Below are positions 41,959 through 51,034 of a DNA stretch of 64,000 nt, piece by piece; position 1 is the stretch's first letter; every line of letters starts with the position of its first letter. The stretch comes from Paenibacillaceae bacterium (GTDB lineage: Bacteria; Bacillota; Bacilli; Paenibacillales; NBRC-103111). Location of the stretch: the NCBI GenBank assembly GCA_029256185.1, contig JAQSYI010000004.1, forward strand, positions 124,001-188,000. The letters are read 5' to 3'. The position numbers and the translations under genes were made by a program. The notes under the pieces were generated by a model. The model ran no database searches and was not told where the DNA came from. It was given only the letters and a program-made list of their open reading frames with translations.

Positions 41959-43416
41959 ATGAAACAAGCGCCTAAAGGTACAGAGGTGCAGGTGCCCCAT
42001 CTGGCCGAAAGCCTGGTGTCCGCTACGGTGGGCAAATGGCTGAAGAAGCCGGGAGATTATGTGCAGCAGTATGATGCCTTGTGCGAGCTGATTACCGAGA
42101 AAGTCAATGTGGAGATGCCGTCGCCTGTTGAGGGGACACTGCTGGAAATCCTGGTGGAGGAGGGCCGGACTGCCGCTGTTGGAGAGGCGATCTGCCTGGT
42201 GGCTGAGCCGGGTGCTGAGGTCGCCGAAAGCGTTGGTGTCCGCGCAGAACATTCTGGAGCAGGCCGGGTATCCGGCAGTGCCGGCGGAGTATCAAGCATC
42301 CATGAAACCGCTGACCGCTTCCCAGCTTCAGCTGGCGGCACGGGCGCACGCTACAGTCCTGCGGTGCTTACCCTTGCCGCCGAGCACCGCCTGGATCTGT
42401 CGCAGATTCCGGGGACGGGACTGGGCGGCCGGATTACCCGCAAGGATGTGCTGCACTATATCGAGGCAGGCATGCCTGTCCGCCAGACGGCTGCAGTGGC
42501 GGGGACAGAAGGAACCGCCGCGGCGTATGCTGCCCTGGATGTGTATAGTGGCAGCGGGGCGGCTCCACAACAAGGTGCGGCTCCACGCACAGAGGCTTCC
42601 AATGCTCAGGCGGAAACTCCCCTGCATTCCTTGGAGCCTGTACGCACCACAGGCATTCACCTGTCCCAGGAGCCCGCTATTCCGGCCATCCCCAAGGTTG
42701 TGGTGGAAAGCGGTAATCAGCGGGAGTATTATGTGGATGTCACCCCGATCCGCAATACCATTGCCAGCCGCATGCGCCAAAGCGTCGCGGAAATTCCCCA
42801 TGCCTGGACCATGATCGAGGTGGATGTAACCAATCTGGTGGTGCTGCGGAGCAAGCTGAAGGATGAGTTCGCCCGCAGGGAAGGGATCAATCTGACGTAT
42901 CTGCCGTTTCTAATCAAGGCGGTGGTCAATGCCATTAAGGATTACCCGATCATTAATTCCGTCTGGGCGGTGGATAAGATCATCGTCAAGCGGGATATCA
43001 ATATTTCCCTTGCGGTAGGCACCGAGGATTCCGTTCTCACGCCTGTAATCAAGAAGGCGGATCAGAAGAATATTGCGGGGCTGGCTCAGGAGATGGACGA
43101 TCTGGGCAAAAAAGCCCGCGCCGGCAAGCTCTCCTTGGATGACATGACCGGCGGTACCTTTACCGTGAACAACACAGGCTCCTTCGGTTCGATCCTGTCC
43201 TACCCCATCATCAATTATCCGCAGGCAGCGATCCTGACCTTCGAATCCATTGTGAAAAAACCGGTGGTCATCAATGACATGATTGCAGTGCGGTCCATGG
43301 TGAACTTATGCTTGTCCCTGGACCACCGGATTCTTGACGGAGTAATCTGCGGCCGCTTCCTGCAGCGGGTTAAGGAGAATCTGGAGGGCTACAGCCAGGA
43401 TACCAAGCTGTATTAG
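41959..43416 (+). CDS. bkdB: Branched-chain 2-oxoacid dehydrogenase E2 (lipoamide acyltransferase)
   Basis: E2 is the core of the complex and carries the lipoyl arm. The 485-residue protein has an N-terminal lipoyl domain (lipoylated Lys in ITEKVNVEMPSP, near residue 46), a peripheral-subunit-binding domain near 130-170 (SPAVLTLAAEHRLDLSQIPG), a Pro/Ala-rich linker, and a C-terminal catalytic domain with the DHRILDG motif near residue 455. The ATG at 41959 is preferred to the GTG at 41947, which lies within the AGGAGG site. Its stop overlaps that of the convergent Prli42-like gene. Confidence 0.93.
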   Translation: MKQAPKGTEVQVPHLAESLVSATVGKWLKKPGDYVQQYDALCELITEKVNVEMPSPVEGTLLEILVEEGRTAAVGEAICLVAEPGAEVAESVGVRAEHSGAGRVSGSAGGVSSIHETADRFPASAGGTGARYSPAVLTLAAEHRLDLSQIPGTGLGGRITRKDVLHYIEAGMPVRQTAAVAGTEGTAAAYAALDVYSGSGAAPQQGAAPRTEASNAQAETPLHSLEPVRTTGIHLSQEPAIPAIPKVVVESGNQREYYVDVTPIRNTIASRMRQSVAEIPHAWTMIEVDVTNLVVLRSKLKDEFARREGINLTYLPFLIKAVVNAIKDYPIINSVWAVDKIIVKRDINISLAVGTEDSVLTPVIKKADQKNIAGLAQEMDDLGKKARAGKLSLDDMTGGTFTVNNTGSFGSILSYPIINYPQAAILTFESIVKKPVVINDMIAVRSMVNLCLSLDHRILDGVICGRFLQRVKENLEGYSQDTKLY

Positions 43417-43517
43417 AAGCCGGATAAAGCACTGACCGCATACATAACGGTGGAGAACAGCATGGCGGCAAGCATGATCCAGACTACAACGCGCATCACT
43501 TTTTTATTGATCAACAT
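43413..43517 (-). CDS. Prli42-like stressosome-associated microprotein
   Basis: The 34-residue product begins MLINKKVMRVVVWIMLAAML and continues as one membrane segment to its end, SALSGF. The pattern of N-terminal NKKVMR followed by VVWxML and a single membrane helix is that of Prli42, the membrane peptide that recruits the stressosome in Listeria. AAGGAG lies six bases before the ATG at 43517 (another ATG is at 43520). The stop codon overlaps the stop of convergent bkdB, which encodes the other strand. The peptidase gene starts 72 bases away on the plus strand. The stressosome link is family knowledge, not shown here. Confidence 0.8.
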   Translation of the reverse strand: MLINKKVMRVVVWIMLAAMLFSTVMYAVSALSGF

Positions 43518-43589
43518 CATCAGCTCCTTAAGGGAAGAATAATGGCCCATGTCTCTATTGTAACGCATAAATGTCCGGGAGGAAACGGT

Positions 43590-44726
43590 ATGGTGAACCA
43601 GCAGCGACTGGTAGAAGAATTCATAGAATTGGTCCAGGTGGACAGTGAAACAAGGCATGAGGCGCTGATTGCCAAGGTGCTCAAAGACAAGTTCAGTGCC
43701 TTAGGCACTCAGGTAGAAGAGGACGATTCCAACCGGCGGTCCGGTTGCGAGGCCAATAACCTCATGTTCACACTTGCAGCGACAGCGGATTGCGCGGAAG
43801 CGCCGGTTATTTATTTTACCTGCCATATGGATACGGTCGTACCCGGGCTTGGAGTGAAGCCTCAGATCGGTGCGGACGGTTATATCCGCAGTGACGGTAC
43901 AACCGTACTGGGCAGCGATGACAAGGCGGGAATTGCTGCGATGCTGGAGCTGATCCGGGTGCTGCAAGAGGACGGGATCCCCCATGGCGTGATCAAATTC
44001 GTCATTACCGCCGGAGAAGAATCCACGTTGCTCGGATCAAGATCCATGAGTCCCGGCTGGGTGAAGGCCGATTATGGCTATGCCATCGACTCCAACGGGG
44101 AAGTGGGAAATATTGCTGTAGCCGCACCGTTCCAATCCAAGGTATACATTACGGTCAAGGGCAAAACGGCCCATGCCGGTGTAAACCCGGAGAACGGCAT
44201 CAGCGCCATTACCGTTGCAGCGAAGGCCGTCTCCAGGATGCCCCTGGGCCGGATCGACAAGGAAACCACCGCCAACTTTGGCACTTTCCTGGCCAGCGGC
44301 GAAACGAATATTGTTGCCGAGAGGGTGCAATTGATCGGTGAAGCCCGCAGTCTGGTGGAGGAGAAGCTGCTGAAGCAGTTGGGCGCCATGAAATCGTCCT
44401 GTGAATCCGCATGCGCCGAAATGGGAGCATCCTGCGAGTTCAGCTATGAGATGATGTACCCGGGCTACAAATTTGATGAAAGTGCTCCACATGTCCGTCT
44501 GGCCATGGCCGCGGCGGAGGAATTGGGACTCTCTCCCAAGCTGTTCCACTCCGGCGGGGGAAGCGACGCCAATCTGTTCAACGGCCAGGGCATACCAACC
44601 GTGAACCTGTCTGTAGGCTATCAGGCCATTCACACCGTGAATGAGCATATCGCCGTAAACGATCTGGTGAAGGTGGCCGAGCTGGTGGTCGGCATCGCCA
44701 AGCTGTCGGGTCAACAGCGGAAGTAG
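43590..44726 (+). CDS. M20 family metallopeptidase, PepT/YqjE-like
   Basis: The 378-residue protein is a zinc-dependent aminopeptidase of the tripeptidase-like M20 group. Zinc and catalytic residues are visible in TCHMDTVVPG near residues 73-82, LGSDDKAGIAAMLE near 110-123, and the Glu pair in ITAGEESTLLGS near 145-156; HSGGGSDANLFNGQG follows near 322-336. The ATG at 43590 is chosen because GGGAGG lies seven bases before it; an in-frame ATG at 43542 has no site. B. subtilis yqjE lies in a similar region near the bkd genes. It likely recycles peptides in the cytosol. Confidence 0.9.
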   Translation: MVNQQRLVEEFIELVQVDSETRHEALIAKVLKDKFSALGTQVEEDDSNRRSGCEANNLMFTLAATADCAEAPVIYFTCHMDTVVPGLGVKPQIGADGYIRSDGTTVLGSDDKAGIAAMLELIRVLQEDGIPHGVIKFVITAGEESTLLGSRSMSPGWVKADYGYAIDSNGEVGNIAVAAPFQSKVYITVKGKTAHAGVNPENGISAITVAAKAVSRMPLGRIDKETTANFGTFLASGETNIVAERVQLIGEARSLVEEKLLKQLGAMKSSCESACAEMGASCEFSYEMMYPGYKFDESAPHVRLAMAAAEELGLSPKLFHSGGGSDANLFNGQGIPTVNLSVGYQAIHTVNEHIAVNDLVKVAELVVGIAKLSGQQRK

Positions 44727-44736
44727 GTTTTTAGTG

Positions 44737-44776
44737 ACAAGCGTTGCCAATCCGTAATGGGGCAGCGCTTGTTTTC
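44737..44776 (+). terminator. Terminator after the M20 peptidase gene
   Basis: ACAAGCG-TTGCC (44737 onward) pairs with GGCAG-CGCTTGT and runs into TTTTCATTT. The stem is strong with one internal mismatch. Confidence 0.85.
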
Positions 44777-44919
44777 ATTTGGTAACAAAAGGAAATTGAT
44801 GAGACGGCTATAGCCTCGGCAGATCTTTCGGTTACTATCCCTTTTGATCAGGAGACAGGAGAATGGGATTGGCCATCGAGCTCCAGCGCTATAAATAATT
44901 ATGAGGAGATGAATAGTCT

Positions 44920-45360
44920 GTGATAATGTCCCCGTATCTTTTGTTTTATGGTGATTGCAGGCCGGCTTTGGATTTTTATTCGGATGTGTTTCGTGCTTCG
45001 GTCAAAGAAATTATAACCTTTCAGGATGCGACCGCTTTTATGGATTTGCCCGTTTCCAAGGAGAACGGGAGCCTGGTGTTCAAGGGAGTGCTTGAATTTC
45101 AACATGAGGGCTCAATGTCTACGCTTGTGATGGCAGATTCACCGGCTTTGCTCTTTTCTGGATTTTCCGGTTCCCGCGGAATCCGGGATAATATTTCTCT
45201 GATGGTGAGGTTTTCTGATCCGGATGGGCTAAAGATCGTGTTCGGGCAGCTTGCAGTGGGAGGGAAAGTGAATGTTAGTCTGAAAGAAACCGGTAGTGGC
45301 CAATTAACGGGCAGCGTCATTGACCGTTACGGTGTGTGCTGGCTTCTGGAGGGACTTTGA
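44920..45360 (+). CDS. VOC (glyoxalase/PhnB-like) superfamily protein
   Basis: The 146-residue protein starts SPYLLFYGDCRPALDFYSDV, typical of PhnB-like members of the vicinal oxygen chelate fold, and ends RYGVCWLLEGL. Such proteins include metal-dependent enzymes and resistance or binding proteins, so no substrate can be given. Metal-ligand His residues expected in active enzymes are not obvious, so it may bind rather than turn over its ligand. The start is a GTG at 44920 after GAGGAG; an ATG follows two codons later. It stands alone between the peptidase and ABC genes. Confidence 0.7.
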   Translation: MIMSPYLLFYGDCRPALDFYSDVFRASVKEIITFQDATAFMDLPVSKENGSLVFKGVLEFQHEGSMSTLVMADSPALLFSGFSGSRGIRDNISLMVRFSDPDGLKIVFGQLAVGGKVNVSLKETGSGQLTGSVIDRYGVCWLLEGL

Positions 45361-45500
45361 GCATCGAACAATATATTTGCCCTTCGGTTACAGCCAGAAG
45401 CTCCATCCCGCATAAGTTATTTTGAAAGTGGAAGGGATATCCAACAGTTGCGTCGAATAAAAGTTAGGTTCAGAGAGCAACTGTATGGAGGAGTGGTAAG

Positions 45501-47297
45501 GTGAAGCTGTCCAAAAAAGAGAACATGCTGGAAAGCTGGCGCGCATACGTATGGGTGCTGTCTTTTCTTAGGGATTATAAAGGGCGTCTTGCGGCGATTA
45601 TTCTGCTTGGGCTTATCATAGCCTTGGGGGAAATGAGTGTTCCCCAATTTATTCAGTATTTAATCGATCATGTGATGCCAGCGAAGAACTTGCGAATGTT
45701 TGGACTTTCCTTGTGCCTGCTGGTCCTTGTGCTTGGTCTGATGATTGCCTCCAGTGCGGCAAATAACGTTCTCGTGCGGTCCGTTCGGGAGAAGGCCTCC
45801 AGGGATCTGCAGCTCAGTCTGTTCAAGCATCTCCGGAGGCTGGGCTTTGCCTATTATGAGCAGCATTCGGTGGGGCAGACCCTATCCTTATTCAACCAGA
45901 ACATGACCGCTGTGCAAAATATTTATACGCAATATTTGCCCCAGTCCGTTCAGCAGGCATTATTGATTCTTGTTCCATTGGGCACAGTCCTCTATATGAA
46001 CTGGGCGCTGACCCTTCTAATCATACCCTGCTACTTCCTCTATTATATCATCGGACCCAAGACCGACCGCCAAACCGCCGTATACTTTGAACGCCAGACC
46101 AAGGAAAGGGAAATGCTGAACAAGAAAATCTATGACTCTGTTAATTCCATTGTTGAGGTTCGCGCGTATGGAGCTGTGCCATGGGAAATGGGCCGCTTCA
46201 CGGAAGTTTACAGGAAATATGCCAATACCCGGCTCATCTCCTTGCTGTACCGGCATTTGCGCTATTCCTTCCGCATGATGGCAACCGCTGTAGGCGTCAT
46301 CCTGATGTACATCCTGGGCGGACGATATATACAGGACGGAACGATGAGTGTCGGGGAATTCGTCTCTTTTACCATCTATATGCTGATGCTGTTCCGATCA
46401 TTGGGGCATATTACCTTCCTGATGCTGGAGCAAAGCTACTGTATTGCGCAAGCGAAGCTGCTGTATGCGTTTTCATTGGAGCAGCCGCTGGTAGAGGAGA
46501 GCGGGACACTACGGGAGTTGCCGGAGGTGAAGGGGGATGTCCGGTTTTGCGATGTGCATTTCGGTTATCCCAACCGTGAGCCTGTAATGGAAGGATTTAC
46601 AGCAAACATCCCGCTGGGGAAGAAGACGGCCTTCGTGGGAGCAAGCGGCAGCGGAAAATCTACTCTCTTAAAGCTCGTAGGGCGATTCTATGATCCTGCA
46701 GCAGGGCAGATCTTGCTGGACGGAGTGCCTTTGCCGGAGCTGCCGCTGCAGCAAATCCGGGAAGCGGTGGGGATTGTATTTCAGGAGACGTATTTATTCG
46801 GATCGACGATCAGGGAGAATATCAGATTCGGGCGTCCGGAGGCAACGGATGAGGAGATTGAGGCGGCAGCCAAGGCAGCATTCATCCATGATTTTATTAT
46901 GGAGCAGCCCGACGGGTACGATACCAACGTAGGCGAACGGGGAGGAAGACTCTCCGGGGGACAGAAGCAGCGAATCGCCGTAGCGAGAATGTTTCTGAAG
47001 GACCCTGCGATTATTTTGCTGGATGAAGCTACCGCCTCATTGGATTCCGTAAGCGAAAGAGCCGTACAACAGGCCTTGAACGCCTTGCTGGCAGGAAGAA
47101 CCACTATTGCGGTGGCCCACAGAATTTCGACGATTGCAGATTATGAGCAAATCATTGTAGTCGATCAAGGCAGGGCGGCGGAGCGGGGGACGTATGAACA
47201 ATTGATGCGTGCTCAGGGCCTATTTTATCAACTGGTCAAGGGGGAGGAGAGCATGGATGCGCAATCTGCGTTGGATCTGGCCGTTCATCAGGAATAA
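45501..47297 (+). CDS. ABC half-exporter 1 (membrane domain plus ATPase)
   Basis: The 598-residue product has six membrane segments over about residues 25-300, then a nucleotide-binding domain with Walker A GASGSGKST near 385, signature LSGGQKQR near 489, Walker B IILLDEATASLD near 508 and a His switch in VAHRIST. All catalytic residues are present. The start is a GTG at 45501 behind GGAGGAG. The next gene overlaps its end by 41 bases, so the two probably form a heterodimeric exporter like those linked to drug or lipid export. The cargo is unknown. Confidence 0.9.
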   Translation: MKLSKKENMLESWRAYVWVLSFLRDYKGRLAAIILLGLIIALGEMSVPQFIQYLIDHVMPAKNLRMFGLSLCLLVLVLGLMIASSAANNVLVRSVREKASRDLQLSLFKHLRRLGFAYYEQHSVGQTLSLFNQNMTAVQNIYTQYLPQSVQQALLILVPLGTVLYMNWALTLLIIPCYFLYYIIGPKTDRQTAVYFERQTKEREMLNKKIYDSVNSIVEVRAYGAVPWEMGRFTEVYRKYANTRLISLLYRHLRYSFRMMATAVGVILMYILGGRYIQDGTMSVGEFVSFTIYMLMLFRSLGHITFLMLEQSYCIAQAKLLYAFSLEQPLVEESGTLRELPEVKGDVRFCDVHFGYPNREPVMEGFTANIPLGKKTAFVGASGSGKSTLLKLVGRFYDPAAGQILLDGVPLPELPLQQIREAVGIVFQETYLFGSTIRENIRFGRPEATDEEIEAAAKAAFIHDFIMEQPDGYDTNVGERGGRLSGGQKQRIAVARMFLKDPAIILLDEATASLDSVSERAVQQALNALLAGRTTIAVAHRISTIADYEQIIVVDQGRAAERGTYEQLMRAQGLFYQLVKGEESMDAQSALDLAVHQE

Positions 47298-48981
47298 GAA
47301 GGGCTGGTATGCGTTTGGATTCCTGATCATGATGGTGGAGACGGCATTCAGCTTGGGAGGGACCTGGATTCAGCAGTGGATCATCGATGATGTTTTCCTG
47401 TCGGGCCAATTTGCACAAGCCGTTCCTTATTTTCTGCTGCTTGGATTATGCGTGGTTTCCGCCCCGGCTCTGTTTACAGCTACGGCTATGGTACATCATA
47501 AGATAGGCTATGATTTGAGGGTAACTCTGGGGCAATACGTGGTGAGCCATCTGTTTCATCTCCCCTTGGCTGCTATCTCGCGGGAACGCCATGCTACCTT
47601 CATCGATTATATCAGCCGGGATGTGTATTCCGTAGGAGAGACTGTTTCTTACCAGATGCCCAAGGGGATTCAGCGCGTATTATCCGCTCTGGTGCTAATG
47701 GTCATTATCGGAAGCATCAGCCTGCCCCTGCTCTTAACGACCACTGTGCTCAGCATCATACATATTATGCTTGGCCGCCATATTGGGAATCTGATCCGTC
47801 AGAACTCCCGGCAGGCCGCAGACAAAAAAACCTTGCTCATCACCCATATGGAGGAGGGCATCTCCGGGACCCGTGAAGTGGTGGCTTACCATAGGGAGGA
47901 GTGGGAGCTTACACGGTTTCACCGCTTATTCCGCTCCTACTATGAGGAAGTGATGAAATCCGGCAGCCTGGAAAATAAGCAATTGCTATGGACAGATCCG
48001 CTAAAGTGGGTGGCAACGCTCACTGTGCTTGGCTACGGGGGATATCAGGTTATTCAGGGTGAGATGAGCGTAGGTCTTCTGGTTGTGCTGTGGCAGTATT
48101 CCTCCAATCTGACGGAGGATTACCGGCAAATTTTTAACTATTCCATGATTGGCGCAAGATTAATGGGCGCTATCGACCGGATCAGAAGAATAACCGATAT
48201 AGACCCGGTTGCGGACGGCGATCGCACTCTCTGCGAGCCCATTCGCCTCATTCAGATGAAAGAAGTGAGCTTCACTTATGAGGGGGACTCCGGTCAGCCG
48301 GTTCTGAAGCAAGTAACCATGGAGTTCCATGCAGGGAACAAGTATGCAATCGTGGGAGCCAGCGGGGGAGGAAAGTCAACCATAGCCAAGCTGCTGGTTC
48401 GTTTCTATGAGCCGGACAGCGGATGCGTGGAGGTGAATGGTACGGCCTTAAATGTGCTGGACCGTGAGTCATGGGCTCAGAAGGTATGCATCGTGCTCCA
48501 GGAGCCCTATTTCTTCCCGGAATCCATCCGCACCAATCTGACGATGGGCCGGGAGGGAATCAACGATGAGGAACTGTTGAGGCTTTGCAAGCTCATGTGC
48601 ATCGATGAACTCATCGCTTCCCTGCCACAGGGCCTGGATCAGGAGATCGGCGAACGGGGAGTCATGCTGTCCGGCGGGCAGAAGCAGCGGCTTTCTCTGG
48701 TCCGGGCTCTTGCCGGCCAACCGGAGGTGCTGATCCTGGATGAAGCCACCTCCTCGCTTGATCTGGAAACCGAAAGGAAAGTTCAGCGTAATTTGGATAT
48801 CCTCCAGCAAGGCCGCATGACCATAATTATTGCTCACAGGCTGTCTACGGTTGAGAATGCCGACCGGATATTCGTAATGGGGCAGGGACGTGTGGTTGAA
48901 GCAGGCAGCCATGCAGAGCTGCTAGCGCGGCATGGCCTTTACTCCAATCTGCTCATGGAGGAGGAAACGCTGGCGGGGTAA
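47257..48981 (+). CDS. ABC half-exporter 2 (partner of exporter 1)
   Basis: The 574-residue product has six membrane segments and a nucleotide-binding domain with Walker A GASGGGKST, signature LSGGQKQR, Walker B VLILDEATSSLD and IAHRLST. The ATG at 47257 is chosen because GGAGGAG lies just before it, inside the last codons of exporter 1. The frame is open upstream to 47209, but this would mean a longer overlap without a site. Codon use and GC are like the backbone genes, unlike the four exporters that follow. Confidence 0.9.
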   Translation: MRNLRWIWPFIRNKKGWYAFGFLIMMVETAFSLGGTWIQQWIIDDVFLSGQFAQAVPYFLLLGLCVVSAPALFTATAMVHHKIGYDLRVTLGQYVVSHLFHLPLAAISRERHATFIDYISRDVYSVGETVSYQMPKGIQRVLSALVLMVIIGSISLPLLLTTTVLSIIHIMLGRHIGNLIRQNSRQAADKKTLLITHMEEGISGTREVVAYHREEWELTRFHRLFRSYYEEVMKSGSLENKQLLWTDPLKWVATLTVLGYGGYQVIQGEMSVGLLVVLWQYSSNLTEDYRQIFNYSMIGARLMGAIDRIRRITDIDPVADGDRTLCEPIRLIQMKEVSFTYEGDSGQPVLKQVTMEFHAGNKYAIVGASGGGKSTIAKLLVRFYEPDSGCVEVNGTALNVLDRESWAQKVCIVLQEPYFFPESIRTNLTMGREGINDEELLRLCKLMCIDELIASLPQGLDQEIGERGVMLSGGQKQRLSLVRALAGQPEVLILDEATSSLDLETERKVQRNLDILQQGRMTIIIAHRLSTVENADRIFVMGQGRVVEAGSHAELLARHGLYSNLLMEEETLAG

Positions 48982-49213
48982 GGAGCGGGAGCGGTTCATC
49001 GAGAGGGTTTGTCTCAGCTTGGCCGCTCCTTCAGCAGTACCTCTAATAAAATAACGTTTTAAACTGATCTGCCATGCCCAGTCTTCCAATGAAACTTCTT
49101 GTTTATATAATCGACTCGTTGGTAGTTAACCAGCCAATCTTAGGTATGACGCTAATTTAGTACTGGCGACATGAAGTTTATAGATAGTCATTAAAAAGTA
49201 GGCGGCGTGAAGA

Positions 49214-51034
49214 ATGAGCGGAAAAGCAAGCAGTATAAGCAATATCGTCTATATCCTTAAGCTCTCTTATAGAAAAAATCGTCTGTTATTTGGCCTGTAT
49301 GGGAGCTATGCTGTTCTAAATGCGATTCAACCCTTTATTCCGGTAGTTATGCCCAAAAAGATCATAGACGAGTTAATGGGACAGGCGCGTGTGCATCAGC
49401 TTCTGTTGCTATTATTTCTGATGTCCGCACTCTCCGCCTTTCTGGGTTATGTCACATCGTATCTTCAGGGGAGGATCACTCCTGAAATGATTAAGACGGT
49501 ATCCGGCATCTCTTTGGATGTAACGGAGCGGAACCTTAGTATTCCATACCAAAAACTGGAATCAAAAAGTTATCTTAATCAGTTTGAAATAGCTTCCCGG
49601 TTTTTGACAGATCAGCAAAAAGGCTTTCAAGGATTCATTCATAGCCTTTTTACATTGAGTGGTTCAGTGCTTGGGTTCTTCGGCTTTATTGCGGTTTTGA
49701 AAGAAATGCCTGTTTATTTTATCATATTTTTGTTGGTATCCTCGTTTGGCTCATATTATTTCTTAACCCGGGCCAACCGTTATGAAGCCTCCCAGAGAGT
49801 TGCCGTTGCCGAGAACGAGAGAAAGTCATCCTACCTGTCAAAATTGATGCAAACGGTCTCTTATGCCAAAGAAGTCCGGCTGCATAATCTTGCCCCTTTT
49901 CTATCCCGGTTATTTTCGCTGGAAAAAAAGCAAGGCATGGCCCTGCATACGGCGATCCGCTCAAAACGAAACAGGAGCCATCTGGGAGATGCAGGAATTC
50001 TTTTTTTGCGCGACGGAATAGTTTTTGGGTTTATCATTCTGCAGTATTCACGAGGAGAGATAACAATAGGAAGTTTGGCGATGGTGTTATCTGCAGTTAC
50101 GGCCTTTTCGGCTTGGAGCAAATCACTTTTGAAAGCTATAGCTGATATCAGGCTGCAATCTGCTTTCATTGAGGATCTTCGCCTGTTCCTTGGCGCAAGT
50201 GACGAGGAGGAGGACAACTTAGAATGGAAATTGCCATCGTCGCCGTATACCATATCCTTTGACAATATTTCGTTTCGTTACTCTCCCGAGAGCCCTTATG
50301 TTTTCAATGCTTTCTCTCTGACCATTCCACCACTCCAAAAGCTGGCCCTTGTTGGACAGAATGGATGCGGCAAATCCACCCTAGTCAAGCTCCTATGCCG
50401 TTTTTATGAACCGGAGGAGGGCTGCATCAGGATCAATGGAATAGATATTGCTTCTATTCCGCATGACATATATCTTACTCTTCTATCCTCGGTATTTCAG
50501 GAGATCCACATTCTGGCTTTCTCCATCTTGGAAAACATTACGTTGGACAACTCATCTCTGCAGAATGAAACTCTGGACAAAGTAGTGGATTGCCTGCAAA
50601 AAGCCGACTTATACGCAGACGTATCCAAGCTAACGCATGGTGTAAATACCAGCGCCCGGAAAATTTTGGATGAAGAGGGGGTTGAACTGTCGGGTGGCCA
50701 GAAACAGAAACTGGCAACGGCCCGGGGATTGTATAAACAGTCCATTCTATTTCTATTGGATGAGCCTACGGCTGCACTAGACGCTCTGGCAGAGGAGAAG
50801 AGTTATAAGGACTTTGAACAGGCAGCCCGCGGCAAGACTACGGTTTATATCTCGCACAGGCTCTCCAGCACCAAATTTTGTGACCGAATTGCCTTTCTTG
50901 ATCGTGGACGGCTGGCGGAATACGGAACCCATGAAGAGCTAATGCATTTACAGGGGTTGTACTATTCCATGTATACCATTCAAGCTCAATATTATCAAAA
51001 GAAGGAACACATTCATGTCAAAAGTGCCAATTAA
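49214..51034 (+). CDS. ABC half-exporter 3 (AT-rich group)
   Basis: The 606-residue product has an N-terminal membrane domain (about residues 25-320) and an ATPase domain with Walker A GQNGCGKST near 388, signature LSGGQKQK near 493, Walker B FLLDEPTAALD and ISHRLSS. The family block ELSGGQKQKLATARGLYKQS is intact. It is noticeably richer in A and T than exporters 1 and 2 and follows a 232-base gap, so it may have a separate origin. No peptidase domain for leader cleavage is present. The following gene overlaps it by 20 bases. Confidence 0.88.
   Translation: MSGKASSISNIVYILKLSYRKNRLLFGLYGSYAVLNAIQPFIPVVMPKKIIDELMGQARVHQLLLLLFLMSALSAFLGYVTSYLQGRITPEMIKTVSGISLDVTERNLSIPYQKLESKSYLNQFEIASRFLTDQQKGFQGFIHSLFTLSGSVLGFFGFIAVLKEMPVYFIIFLLVSSFGSYYFLTRANRYEASQRVAVAENERKSSYLSKLMQTVSYAKEVRLHNLAPFLSRLFSLEKKQGMALHTAIRSKRNRSHLGDAGILFLRDGIVFGFIILQYSRGEITIGSLAMVLSAVTAFSAWSKSLLKAIADIRLQSAFIEDLRLFLGASDEEEDNLEWKLPSSPYTISFDNISFRYSPESPYVFNAFSLTIPPLQKLALVGQNGCGKSTLVKLLCRFYEPEEGCIRINGIDIASIPHDIYLTLLSSVFQEIHILAFSILENITLDNSSLQNETLDKVVDCLQKADLYADVSKLTHGVNTSARKILDEEGVELSGGQKQKLATARGLYKQSILFLLDEPTAALDALAEEKSYKDFEQAARGKTTVYISHRLSSTKFCDRIAFLDRGRLAEYGTHEELMHLQGLYYSMYTIQAQYYQKKEHIHVKSAN

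Noticed and set aside
49073..49159. 28-codon frame (MPSLPMKLLVYIIDSLVVNQ start) before exporter 3, considered as a precursor peptide
   Set aside because: No ribosome binding site, no leader/core pattern, and no Cys, Ser or Thr-rich core expected for an exported modified peptide.
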